Assembly: GCF_022009635.1 (NCBI RefSeq)
Contig: NZ_CP091716.1
Coordinates: forward strand, 5,849,501-5,913,500
Length of the DNA stretch: 64,000 nucleotides
Direction of reading: 5' to 3'
Origin: Variovorax paradoxus
Lineage (GTDB): Bacteria > Pseudomonadota > Gammaproteobacteria > Burkholderiales > Burkholderiaceae_C
Shown: positions 32,020 through 39,987 of the stretch, piece by piece
How positions within the stretch are numbered: the stretch's first letter is position 1
Layout: the number at the start of each line of letters is the position of its first letter
Notes under the pieces: generated by a model
The model's input: the letters and a program-made list of their open reading frames with translations, nothing else
Databases searched by the model: none
What the model was told of the DNA's origin: nothing
Made by a program: the position numbers and the translations under genes

Positions 32020-33006
32020 ATGACGCCATCCACCGCCCCCGCCGACGCCCGGCTCCTTCTGCTCGACAAGAACCAGGTCGACACCCTGCTCTCGCCCGAC
32101 GACGTGCTCCGGGCCGTCCGCGAGGCCTTCGTCCTGCACAGCGAGCGCGAAGGCCGGGTGTTCCCGGTGGTGCGCGAACCGCTGAAGACCGGCGGCGTGT
32201 TCGGCATCAAGTCGGGCGACGTGCAGGCCCAGGGACTGCTCGGTTTCAAGGCGGCCGGGTTCTGGCCCGCCAACCGGCAGCGCGGCGGCGAGCCGCACCA
32301 GGCGACGATCCTGCTGATCGATCCCGCCACTGGCCGCCCCCTGTGCGTGATCGACGGCAACGCGGTCACGACCGTTCGCACCGGCGCGGCGGGCGGGCTG
32401 GGCCTGCAGCAGCTCGCGCGGCCCGACAGCACCCGGCTGTGCCTGTTCGGCACCGGCGTGCAGGCACGCATCCAGCTCGACTTCGCGCTGCGCCTGCTGC
32501 CCTCTCTGAGCGACGTTCTCTATATGAGCGCCGACGGCCAGCGCAAGCCGGCATTCGAAGCAATCTTTGCCGGGCGCTGCAACATCGCCCCCGCCGCCGA
32601 CCGCAACGCGGCCGTCTCTCGAAGCGACGTGGTGATCACCGCCACGCCGGGCGGCGGCGCCCTCTTCGAGCTGGAGGCCGTGCAGCCCGGCACCCATCTG
32701 AACTGCGTCGGCGCCGATACCCGAGGCAAGCGCGAGCTGCCGGAAGGCCTGCTGCCGCGCGCCCGGCTTTTCGTCGACGACAGCACCCAGGCCCGGCAGA
32801 TCGGCGAAACCCAATGGGCACCCGACACGCCAGTCACCGAACTCGGCGACCTGCTGAGCGGAAAAACAAGCTTCCAGCGAGCCCCCGGAGACATCACCGT
32901 CTTCGACATGACCGGCCTCGCACTGCAGGACTTGACCGTCGCGCGCCTGCTGCACGCGCAGGCGGACGAAACAAGCTCGGGCACGCGCATCGCCTGGCCC
33001 TGGTGA
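32020..33006 (+). CDS. Ornithine cyclodeaminase / mu-crystallin family protein
   Basis: The 328-residue NAD(P)-dependent protein has the family core: a substrate part with GVFGIKSGD and GFKAAGFW, and the dinucleotide-binding motif FGTGVQA near residue 148. Members include ornithine cyclodeaminase, imine reductases such as Delta1-pyrroline-2-carboxylate reductase, and DauB of D-arginine catabolism. The exact substrate is not decided by sequence. The operator overlaps the bases before the ATG and is shared with the DauR-like regulator gene. The start codon directly follows the operator and little or no leader is visible. Confidence 0.82.
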   Translation: MTPSTAPADARLLLLDKNQVDTLLSPDDVLRAVREAFVLHSEREGRVFPVVREPLKTGGVFGIKSGDVQAQGLLGFKAAGFWPANRQRGGEPHQATILLIDPATGRPLCVIDGNAVTTVRTGAAGGLGLQQLARPDSTRLCLFGTGVQARIQLDFALRLLPSLSDVLYMSADGQRKPAFEAIFAGRCNIAPAADRNAAVSRSDVVITATPGGGALFELEAVQPGTHLNCVGADTRGKRELPEGLLPRARLFVDDSTQARQIGETQWAPDTPVTELGDLLSGKTSFQRAPGDITVFDMTGLALQDLTVARLLHAQADETSSGTRIAWPW

Positions 33007-33025
33007 GCCGGGCCGCGGCGGCGCT

Positions 33026-34186
33026 CTATGCGGTCTCGCCGCCGAACAGCCCGGTCATGAACTGCGTCGACTTCAGGCCCGTGCCGGTCAGCAATGCAAC
33101 CGTCGTCTCGCCAGCGCGGATGTCGCCGCGCTGCGCCAGCACGTCGATGGCCGCCGCGGCCGAGGCGGATGTCGGCTCGGCGTAGAGCCCGCTCGCGGCC
33201 AACTGGCGCACCGCAGCGGCGATCTGCTCCTCGGTCAGCGCCACCGTTTTGCCGCCGGTCTCGCGCAGCGCCTGCAAAATTTCCCGCAGGCGCACGGGCC
33301 GCTTGATCGCTGTGCCTTCCGCGATGGTCGGCTGCACGGCGCGCTCCACCAGCGTGTCCACGCCCGCCACGAAGCTCGCGTCGATCGGCGAGCAGTTCAG
33401 CGGCTGCGCGACGAAGATGCGCGGCAGCTTGCTGATCTGCCCCGCCGCCAGCAGCTCCTTGAAGCCGATCCAGCAGCCCAGCACGTTGCTGCCCGCTCCG
33501 GTCGGAATCACCACGTTGTCGGGCGCAACAAAGCCCAGGTCTTCCCACAGCTCGTAGGCCAGCGTCTTCGTGCCCTCCAGGAAGAAGGGGTGCCAGTTGT
33601 GGCTCGCGTAGAAGATCGATTCCGACTGGCGCACCGCCTCGTACTCCGATTCCTCGCGCGGCCCCGGCACCAGTTGCACTTCGGCCCCGAAGGCGCGGAT
33701 CTGCGCCACCTTGGGCGCCGGCGTGTAGCTGGGCGCCAGCACCTTCACGCGCATGCCCGCCGCCGCACCGGCGGCCGCAATGGCCGCGCCGCCATTGCCC
33801 GAGCTGTCCTCCAGCACCGCGTCGACGCCGATCTGGCGCAGGAAGGACATCATCACGGCCGCGCCCCGGTCCTTGAAGCTGCAGGTCGGGTTGAACCATT
33901 CGAGCTTGAAATACGGCTCCAGCCCGCCCCAGCGCTTTTGCACCAGCGGCGTACAGCCCTCGCCCATGCTCGCCGGCCTCTCGATGACCACCGGCAGCGC
34001 CGCGCGATAACGCCAGAGCGAACGCTCACGCGAATCGATGTCGTCGCGCGAGATGCCGGGCAACGGCGTGACCAGCATCGGATTGCCGTCGTCGGAGCGC
34101 CAGCGGCGCTCCGACAGTTCGTGATGCTTGCCGGTGCGCGGATCGACGTAGCGCGCGCGTTCTTTCGAGGTCATTCGCGACTCCAT
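33026..34186 (-). CDS. Threonine-synthase-like PLP enzyme (fold type II)
   Basis: The 386-residue protein has the beta-family PLP fold with the lysine in NPTCSFKDRG (near residue 110) and the phosphate-binding SSGNGGAAIAAAGAA. A glycine-rich PTGAGSNVLG loop and a C-terminal LTGTGLKS follow. True threonine synthases are usually longer (about 430-470 residues) and sit with hom; this gene has no such neighbours. A catabolic lyase or another beta-replacement enzyme is equally possible. It converges with the cyclodeaminase-like gene and is divergent from the DauR-like regulator gene, with an operator in the gap. Confidence 0.8.
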   Translation of the reverse strand: MESRMTSKERARYVDPRTGKHHELSERRWRSDDGNPMLVTPLPGISRDDIDSRERSLWRYRAALPVVIERPASMGEGCTPLVQKRWGGLEPYFKLEWFNPTCSFKDRGAAVMMSFLRQIGVDAVLEDSSGNGGAAIAAAGAAAGMRVKVLAPSYTPAPKVAQIRAFGAEVQLVPGPREESEYEAVRQSESIFYASHNWHPFFLEGTKTLAYELWEDLGFVAPDNVVIPTGAGSNVLGCWIGFKELLAAGQISKLPRIFVAQPLNCSPIDASFVAGVDTLVERAVQPTIAEGTAIKRPVRLREILQALRETGGKTVALTEEQIAAAVRQLAASGLYAEPTSASAAAAIDVLAQRGDIRAGETTVALLTGTGLKSTQFMTGLFGGETA

Positions 34187-34195
34187 CGGCCAAAA

Positions 34196-34212
34196 CTGGA
34201 TAATACATCCAG
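34196..34212. promoter_or_regulatory. Operator site B (YTGGA-N7-TCCAG)
   Basis: CTGGATAATACATCCAG sits 10 bases upstream of the threonine-synthase-like ATG. It is the core of a longer perfect palindrome with 10-base arms (AAAACTGGAT at 34192-34201, ATCCAGTTTT at 34207-34216). It overlaps a TATTAT on the minus strand that could be the -10 of that gene, so binding would block it. Confidence 0.75.
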
Positions 34213-34226
34213 TTTTATACTATTTG

Positions 34227-34232
34227 TATAAT
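34227..34232 (+). promoter_or_regulatory. -10 element for the DauR-like regulator gene
   Basis: TATAAT lies 38 bases before the regulator ATG. Operator site B covers the expected -35 zone and site C covers the expected +1, which suits autorepression. Confidence 0.5.
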
Positions 34233-34249
34233 TTGGATTTTTAGTCCAG
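34233..34249. promoter_or_regulatory. Operator site C (YTGGA-N7-TCCAG)
   Basis: TTGGATTTTTAGTCCAG overlaps the predicted transcription start of the regulator gene. Its right arm is shared with a perfect 12-base palindrome, TCCAGCGCTGGA (34245-34256), and a looser CTGGA-N5-TCCAT follows at 34252-34266. Confidence 0.65.
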
Positions 34250-34269
34250 CGCTGGATACATTCCATGCC

Positions 34270-34896
34270 ATGAAAAAGAAGTCGAACAAGCAGGTGCTCG
34301 AAATGCTGCGCAACATGGCCGAAGGCCTGGGCCAGACCTTCGCGCCTTTCTGCGAGGTGGTGGTCCACGACCTGAGCAATCCGAAGAACGCGATCTACGC
34401 CATCGAGAACAGCCTGAGCGGCCGGGAAGTCGGCCAGTCGGTCACCGAACTGGGCCTGGCGCGCATCCAGGACCCGGAGTTCCCGGCGGTGATCGCGAAC
34501 TATGCCAACACCTTTCCGGACGGGCGCAAGGTCAAGAGCACCTCGATCGGCATCAAGGACGAGAGCGGCGAGTACGTGGCGGCGCTGTGCCTGAACGTCG
34601 ACCTCACGCTGTTCCAGAGCTTCCAGGGCGCGATCTCGCAGTTCACCCGCATCGACGACAAGCAGGTGCACGAGCACATCGAGGCCGGCGGCAACCACAC
34701 CGACCGCATCCATGCGCGCATCGACGAATTCGCGGCCGCGCGCGCGACCACCTCGCGCTCGCTCAAGCCGGCCGACCGCAAGCAGCTGGTGCAGGATCTG
34801 AAGAAGGCCGGCCTGCTGGAAGTGCGCCGCGGCGCGGAGATCGCGGCTGCGCACATGGGCGTGTCGCGCGCCACCGTCTACAGCGACGCAAAGTAA
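34270..34896 (+). CDS. DauR/YheO-like transcriptional regulator (PAS-like + HTH)
   Basis: The 208-residue protein has an N-terminal YheO/PAS-like domain (EVVVHDLSNPKNAIYAIEN near residues 30-48, then FPDGRKVKSTSIGI) and a C-terminal helix-turn-helix (AAHMGVSRATVYSDAK at the end). The best known member, DauR of Pseudomonas, controls the dauBA D-arginine genes, and DauB is a cyclodeaminase-family enzyme like the one encoded at 32020-33006. Three matching palindromes at the three promoters suggest it controls this cluster and itself. The inducer is unknown. Confidence 0.85.
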   Translation: MKKKSNKQVLEMLRNMAEGLGQTFAPFCEVVVHDLSNPKNAIYAIENSLSGREVGQSVTELGLARIQDPEFPAVIANYANTFPDGRKVKSTSIGIKDESGEYVAALCLNVDLTLFQSFQGAISQFTRIDDKQVHEHIEAGGNHTDRIHARIDEFAAARATTSRSLKPADRKQLVQDLKKAGLLEVRRGAEIAAAHMGVSRATVYSDAK

Positions 34897-34908
34897 GCCG
34901 CCTCCGGG

Positions 34909-35889
34909 CTACTGGGGCTGCAGGCCGATCTCGTGCGCGGCCTTCTGCCAGCGCTCGGCCTCGGCGCGCAGGAACGCGCGCAATTCCAGCGGCGTCGAGC
35001 CCTTCATCTGCACGCCCAGCACCGACAGCCGCTCCTTCACCGACGCATGCTCGAGGGCGGCAATGGCCTCGCGGCGCAGCTTCTCGATCACGTCCAGCGG
35101 CGTGGTGGCCGGCGCGACCATGGCCCACCACTGGTCGATCTCCAGGCCCCGGAGATTGTTCTCCGCGAGCGCGGGCACGTTCTGCAGGCCGGGAATGTTC
35201 ACCCGCTGCGTACTCGTCACCAGCAGCGGCCGGATGCGGTTCGCGCCCAGCAGGCTGGAGCCGCTGGCCATCGTCGCGAAGTGGCCCGCCACCGTGCCGG
35301 CGGCCACGTCGGTGAGCGCGGGCGCCGAGCCGCGGTACGGAACCATGTTGAACCTGATCTTCGTGCGGCTCGCGAGCAGTTCCGCCGCCAGGTGGCTCAC
35401 CGTGCCCGCGCCGCTGTGCGCGATGGCCGGCGGCGCGGCCTTGGCGGCGGCCGTGCGCAGGAAGGTCTTGAAGTCCCTGCTGTCGTCCTCCATGCCCGCG
35501 AAGAACACCAGCGGCGACGTGCCGATCATGGTCACGGGCGTGAAGTCGCGCAGCAGGTCGTAGGGCAGCTTGGCGGTCACCGCCGGCGCGATGGCGTGCG
35601 GCAGCTCGACGATGGCGATGGTGTAGCCGTCGGGCGCGGCCTTGGCGGCGGCGTCGGTGCCGATCATGCCGGCGGCGCCGGGCTTGTTGTCCACGATCAC
35701 CGGGCTGCCGATGGTCTGGCTCATGCGCTGCGCCATCGCCCGCGCGATGGCGTCGGTGCTGCCGCCCGCGGCCCACGGCACGACGAGCTTGATCGGCTTG
35801 TCGGGGTAGGCAGCCCAGGCGGGCAGGCTTACGGCGAGCAGGGTCGCGGGGCCGGCGGCCAGAACGGCCCGGCGATTCATCGTCGGCAT
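34909..35889 (-). CDS. Bug-family (TctC-like) periplasmic solute-binding protein
   Basis: The 326-residue precursor has a signal peptide (RRAVLAAGPATLLAVSLPAWA, cut before AYPDKPIK) and the Bug fold typical of tripartite tricarboxylate transporter receptors. Known Bug features are visible: the KLVVPWAAGGSTDAIAR loop and PGAAGMIGT. AGGAG six bases before ATG 35889 fixes the start. No tctA/tctB genes adjoin; the closest tctAB pair is at 49.7-51.8 kb. It follows a threonine-synthase-like gene on the same strand with a 16-base gap. The ligand is not known. Confidence 0.88.
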   Translation of the reverse strand: MPTMNRRAVLAAGPATLLAVSLPAWAAYPDKPIKLVVPWAAGGSTDAIARAMAQRMSQTIGSPVIVDNKPGAAGMIGTDAAAKAAPDGYTIAIVELPHAIAPAVTAKLPYDLLRDFTPVTMIGTSPLVFFAGMEDDSRDFKTFLRTAAAKAAPPAIAHSGAGTVSHLAAELLASRTKIRFNMVPYRGSAPALTDVAAGTVAGHFATMASGSSLLGANRIRPLLVTSTQRVNIPGLQNVPALAENNLRGLEIDQWWAMVAPATTPLDVIEKLRREAIAALEHASVKERLSVLGVQMKGSTPLELRAFLRAEAERWQKAAHEIGLQPQ

Positions 35890-35905
35890 GGGAACTCCTA
35901 AGGAA

Positions 35906-37147
35906 TCAGGGTGCGGGATCGGGCCAGCTCGGATCGCTCGACGCGCTGGCGGTCAGCATCAGCACCACGCGCGAGCCGGCCTCGATGGCGTTGCTCTCGC
36001 GCAGCTGCTTCAGCGCGGCAAGGCTGCCGGCGGAACACAGCTCGGCGCTCACGCCGGCGGCGGTGAGCAGGCGGCGTGCGGCGCGGGCCTCTTCGTCGCC
36101 CACCACCACGGCACTGCCGCCGGTGGCGGTCGCGGCCTGCCATTGCAGGTAGGTCACGGTGGCGCCGGCGGTCGAGAACTGCGCGGTGTGGCCGGGGTAG
36201 CTGCCATTGATCGCGCCGCCCGCCTGCACGCACGACAGCCGCGCGAAGGGCTCCACGAGCCACAACTTGGGCAGCCGTGCAATGCGCCCCGCCGCCAGCA
36301 GGTCGCGAAAGCCCGCGTAGATGCCCCACGCCAGGTCGCCCCGCGCGGTGGGAATCACGATGTGATCGGGCAGGCCGCCGTCGGTCACGCATTCGAGGGC
36401 GATGGGCTTGTAGCCTTCTATGGCCAGCGGCGCGCTGCCCAGAGCCGGCAGGCGGTAGTTGGTGAGCGCGAAGTAGCCGGGGTACTGCGAACGCTCGCGC
36501 ACGAAGGCCCAGCGGCCCGCGTTGTCGGCGAACACATAGCGCCGCGCGCCCAGCGCATCGAGCTGCCGCGCATAGGTGGCCGGCATGCCCTCGTAGGTGG
36601 CCACCTCGCAGCCCAGGCCCGCGGCCCAGGCGTAGTGCGCCGCAGACACCGCCGCGTTGCCCGACGAGGCCAGCACCAGCGTGTGCGCATCGAAGTCGAA
36701 GGCCTGAGCCACGCCCACGGCGGTCATGCGGTCCTTGTGCGAGCCGGTCGGATTGCAGGACTCGTCCTTGAGCGCCAGGCTGGCCACGCCGAACTGCTTT
36801 GCCAGCTCGGGCATCTGCTGCAGCGGCGTGTTGCCCTCCCCCAGCGTGAAGCCGGGCGCATAGGGCATGGGCATCGCTTCCACCGGGCCGTCGGGCAGGT
36901 AGCTGGCGCGCAGCGCGACATGAACGCCCTCGCGCTTGCAGGCCGAACAGCCGTCGTGCGTGAGCGTGATCGGGTAGAGCGCATCGCATCGCAGGCACTG
37001 CAGCCCGCGCAGGCGTGGGTTCCGCAGGGGCTTGGGCGTTCGGTCTCGGACCATGCCCGGCAAAGCGCCCGAAGAAGAGGCCGAGGGATCCGCTGGCGGT
37101 AGCGCGAACTTGAAGTCCAGAACTGGCGATGTCGTCACGGGCGTCAT
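35906..37147 (-). CDS. Threonine-synthase-like PLP enzyme with zinc ribbon
   Basis: The 413-residue protein has an N-terminal zinc ribbon (CLRC and CSAC, residues about 50-72), then a fold type II PLP domain with ESCNPTGSHKDRM (lysine in HKDR near residue 140), SSGNAAVSAA, and a C-terminal VVLMLTAS loop. It is a different subtype from the enzyme at 33026-34186, with HKDR instead of FKDRG. An in-frame extension to 37222 would run over the LysR operator, so ATG 37147 is used. It lies divergent to a LysR gene and directly upstream of a Bug receptor, which suggests a regulated amino-acid uptake/catabolism unit (inference). Confidence 0.8.
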   Translation of the reverse strand: MTPVTTSPVLDFKFALPPADPSASSSGALPGMVRDRTPKPLRNPRLRGLQCLRCDALYPITLTHDGCSACKREGVHVALRASYLPDGPVEAMPMPYAPGFTLGEGNTPLQQMPELAKQFGVASLALKDESCNPTGSHKDRMTAVGVAQAFDFDAHTLVLASSGNAAVSAAHYAWAAGLGCEVATYEGMPATYARQLDALGARRYVFADNAGRWAFVRERSQYPGYFALTNYRLPALGSAPLAIEGYKPIALECVTDGGLPDHIVIPTARGDLAWGIYAGFRDLLAAGRIARLPKLWLVEPFARLSCVQAGGAINGSYPGHTAQFSTAGATVTYLQWQAATATGGSAVVVGDEEARAARRLLTAAGVSAELCSAGSLAALKQLRESNAIEAGSRVVLMLTASASSDPSWPDPAP

Positions 37148-37213
37148 GTGTTGTAGGTTGTGCCCAAATCTTATGCAATCGGAAATAAAATTACGCAGCC
37201 CCAGATACTCAAC

Positions 37214-37231
37214 CGATAACAAAACTTATCG
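37214..37231. promoter_or_regulatory. Inverted repeat before the LysR gene
   Basis: CGATAA-N6-TTATCG, a perfect 6-base-arm palindrome, ends directly before the LysR ATG at 37232 in the 84-base divergent gap. It is a plausible LysR-type binding site for self-control and for the divergent PLP-enzyme gene. Confidence 0.5.
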
Positions 37232-38152
37232 ATGCGCTTTGCCGAAATCGAGACATTCCGGGCCCTGATGCGCGGCAGCTCCACGCGCAAGGCCGCCGCC
37301 TTGCTGCATCTGACGCAGCCCGCCATCAGCCAGTCCCTCAAGCGTCTCGAAGCACAGGCGGGCATGCTGCTGTTCGAACGCACCGGCGGCCGGCTGGTGC
37401 CCACGCCCGAGGCGCGCGCCCTCTGGATCGAGGTCGAGCGGGTGTTCATCGGCATGGACGCCATCGAGCACCGGGTGCGCAGCCTGCGCGACTTCGGCGT
37501 GAGCCAGCTCGAGCTGAGCTGCTTTCCGGCCTACGGCCTGGGCTTCATGCCGCGCGCGCTGGCGCGGCTGAAGGCGCACCGCGGCGCGAGCCCCTGGCCG
37601 CAGGTGTCGCTGCAGGTGCTGAGTTCCAAGGACGTGCGCGACCGCGTGGCCATGGGCATATCCGACTTCGGTCTGATGGCCGACGAACTCTCGCTCGAAG
37701 GCATCGACCACTCCACCTTCGCGCGCTTCCCCGGCGTGGTGGTGATGCCGCCGGACCATGCGCTCGCGCGCTTCAAGACCATCAAGCCGGAGCAGCTGGC
37801 CGAGGCGCCCTTCATCGCGCTGAACCCCGAAGACCCTTCGCACCAGCGGCTGGAGGCCGCATTGGCACCGCACGGCGTGGCGCTGCGCGTGCTGGTGCAG
37901 ACGCCCTATGCTGCCAGCGTCTGCGAGATGGCGCTGCGCGGCCTGGGGGTGGGCCTGGTCAATCCGATCACCGCGCTCGACTATGCGGAACGCGGCCTGG
38001 TGGTGCGCAAGTTCTCGGTCGACGTGTACTTCACCTGCCTGCTGGCCATGCCCGCGGGCAAGGTGCTGTCGGCCACCGCGCGCGACTTCATCTCGCTGAT
38101 GCGCCAGCAACTGGCCGAGGACGAAAAGCGGATCCTGCGCTACCTGCGCTGA
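37232..38152 (+). CDS. LysR-family transcriptional regulator
   Basis: The 306-residue protein has an N-terminal winged HTH (AALLHLTQPAISQSLKRLEAQAGMLLFER, about residues 21-50) and a periplasmic-binding-protein-like effector domain after residue 90. It is divergent from the zinc-ribbon threonine-synthase-like gene, the usual position for a LysR that controls its neighbour. The effector is unknown, probably an amino acid or organic acid (inference). Confidence 0.9.
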   Translation: MRFAEIETFRALMRGSSTRKAAALLHLTQPAISQSLKRLEAQAGMLLFERTGGRLVPTPEARALWIEVERVFIGMDAIEHRVRSLRDFGVSQLELSCFPAYGLGFMPRALARLKAHRGASPWPQVSLQVLSSKDVRDRVAMGISDFGLMADELSLEGIDHSTFARFPGVVVMPPDHALARFKTIKPEQLAEAPFIALNPEDPSHQRLEAALAPHGVALRVLVQTPYAASVCEMALRGLGVGLVNPITALDYAERGLVVRKFSVDVYFTCLLAMPAGKVLSATARDFISLMRQQLAEDEKRILRYLR

Positions 38153-38159
38153 GCGCAGG

Positions 38160-38870
38160 TCACTTCAGGGTGAACTCGTGGTTGAGCCCGATCACGAAGC
38201 CGCGCAAGCCCTGCGAGCCGGTGCGCGAGGTGCTCACGTCCACGCTGATGAGCGGCGTGAGGCTGAAGCGCCCGCCGACGCGCGTCGTCCATTCGCCCGC
38301 CGCGCGGTTTCGCTCGGCGATGAGCGACACCGTGTCGTTCAGGGCCCATTCGACGGCGGCCCCGCCGCGCGGCGTGCGAACGCCGGTACCGGGCGCCCAG
38401 TCGGCGCCCAGGTTCATGTGCACCTGCAGGCTGCTGGCGGGCCGCCAAGTCATCGGCACGACGAACTGCCCGCCCGTGCGGCCGCCACGCTTGAAGTCGG
38501 AAACGGTGCTGGCCGACAAGGCGGCGCTGAACGGCGCGTCGGGCGCCTGCCCGAGGAAGTTCCACTTGACCTGCGGACCGCCGGTGACCGAATGAACGCC
38601 GCCCACCGAGTTGCGGTCGAGGTTCAGGCCCAGTTCCACCGGCCCCACGCGGCAGGCCGGACCGAAGTGAAAGCCCGTGACCGGCTCCGCGCCGGCGCGG
38701 CCCCACCAGGTTTCGTATTGGCATTGGCCCGGGTCGAGCGTGCCGGCATCGTCCACATCGAAATGCCCGGCGGCATGTGCGCCCAGGCTTGCGAACGCAA
38801 GACAGGAAGCGGCAAGCATCCGGCCACGGGGCAGCGGTGGTGTTGTCGTTCCTTGCCTGTTGTTTTTCAT
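38160..38870 (-). CDS. Secreted beta-rich protein of unknown function
   Basis: The 236-residue precursor has a signal peptide (MLAASCLAFASLGAHA, cut before AGHFDVDD). The rest has alternating beta strands ending in an aromatic C-terminus (GLNHEFTLK), a pattern of small outer-membrane barrels. Two cysteines (C near 54 and 75 of the precursor) could bond. No family is recognised. It is convergent with the LysR gene with a 7-base gap. The start at 38870 is favoured over one three codons upstream. Confidence 0.6.
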   Translation of the reverse strand: MKNNRQGTTTPPLPRGRMLAASCLAFASLGAHAAGHFDVDDAGTLDPGQCQYETWWGRAGAEPVTGFHFGPACRVGPVELGLNLDRNSVGGVHSVTGGPQVKWNFLGQAPDAPFSAALSASTVSDFKRGGRTGGQFVVPMTWRPASSLQVHMNLGADWAPGTGVRTPRGGAAVEWALNDTVSLIAERNRAAGEWTTRVGGRFSLTPLISVDVSTSRTGSQGLRGFVIGLNHEFTLK

Positions 38871-38946
38871 CGAAAGCATCCCCGCGCCATTCTAGGAATG
38901 CCAAAAGTCGACGCCATGACGCGGCGCCCCGCCGCTCAAGAGGCGT

Positions 38947-39987
38947 TCAGATCTCGAACTGCGGCTGCAGCTCCCGGATGCGCTTGATGGCCACGCCGGC
39001 GGCGGCCGTGCGGGTCTCGACACCCAGCTTCACGTACACCCGCTCCAGGTGCTTCTTGGCGGTGGCCGGGCTGCTGCCCAGGATCTCGCCGATGTCCTTG
39101 TTGGTCTTGCCCTTGACCACCCAGTAGAGCACCTCGGCTTCGCGCGCCGTGAGCTTCAGGCTCAGGCTCATGGCCTCGATCACGCCGGTGCCGGACACCT
39201 CGCGCATGATGATCATCCACTCGTCGCCGTCGTCGTCGCTGCCCGTCTGCTGGTGCAGCCGCAGCGTGAGGCTGCCCGCCCCCTGGGCGATCGACAGCGG
39301 CGGCGGCTCGATGCCGCGCTGCTGTGCATCCGGCGCGTGCTTGCGCAGCCACTCGAGCACGACGGGCGGCGTTTCGGGCGCACGGGTCTCGCAGTAGCGC
39401 TGCAGCAGGTCGCGCGCCAGCACGGTCTGCCAGATCAGCCGCCCCTCGGGCAGCCGCACGGTGATGCTCGCGTAGCCGAAGGCATCGAGCGCGTTGCGCG
39501 CCTGGCCGGCCTGCTGCGCGTCCTGACGGGCGCGGCGCGCGCCCTGCAGATGCACGTTCATGCGCGCCAGCACTTCCTTCGGCTTGATGGGCTTGGTGAC
39601 GTAGTCGACACCGCCCGCCTCCAGCGCGGCCACCAGGTGCTCGGTCTCGGTCAGGCCGGTCATAAACACGATGGGAATGTGCGCCGTGGCGGCATCGGCC
39701 TTGAGCCGGCGCGCCACCTCGAAGCCGTCGATGCCCGGCATCATGGCGTCGAGCAGCACGATGTCGGGCCGGGCCTGCGCGGCGCGCTGCAAGGCCTGCT
39801 CGCCGTTGGTGGCGATCAGCACCGTGTAGCCCGATTCGTCGAGCGCGTCGTGCAGCACCGCGAGGTTGTCGGGCACGTCGTCCACGATCAGCACGAGGTC
39901 GCTGTTGGCGCCCTGCTGCTCGCGCAGCGTACGGGCAAGCGGCGATGTTTCCATGGTCGGTATCGAAGGGGTGGTGGTCGTCGTCAT
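38947..39987 (-). CDS. LuxR-type response regulator paired with the transporter-kinase
   Basis: The 346-residue protein has a receiver domain (about residues 30-150; acidic VDD, phosphoacceptor Asp80 in DIVLLDAMMPG, Lys in VTKPIKPKE), a middle region of no clear family (residues 160-270), and a C-terminal LuxR HTH (LTAREAEVLYWVVKGKTNKDIGEILG). Its ATG overlaps the stop of the upstream hybrid kinase by 4 bases, so the pair is co-translated and almost certainly forms one phosphorelay. Targets are unknown; the adjoining urease genes are candidates. Confidence 0.88.
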   Translation of the reverse strand: MTTTTTPSIPTMETSPLARTLREQQGANSDLVLIVDDVPDNLAVLHDALDESGYTVLIATNGEQALQRAAQARPDIVLLDAMMPGIDGFEVARRLKADAATAHIPIVFMTGLTETEHLVAALEAGGVDYVTKPIKPKEVLARMNVHLQGARRARQDAQQAGQARNALDAFGYASITVRLPEGRLIWQTVLARDLLQRYCETRAPETPPVVLEWLRKHAPDAQQRGIEPPPLSIAQGAGSLTLRLHQQTGSDDDGDEWMIIMREVSGTGVIEAMSLSLKLTAREAEVLYWVVKGKTNKDIGEILGSSPATAKKHLERVYVKLGVETRTAAAGVAIKRIRELQPQFEI

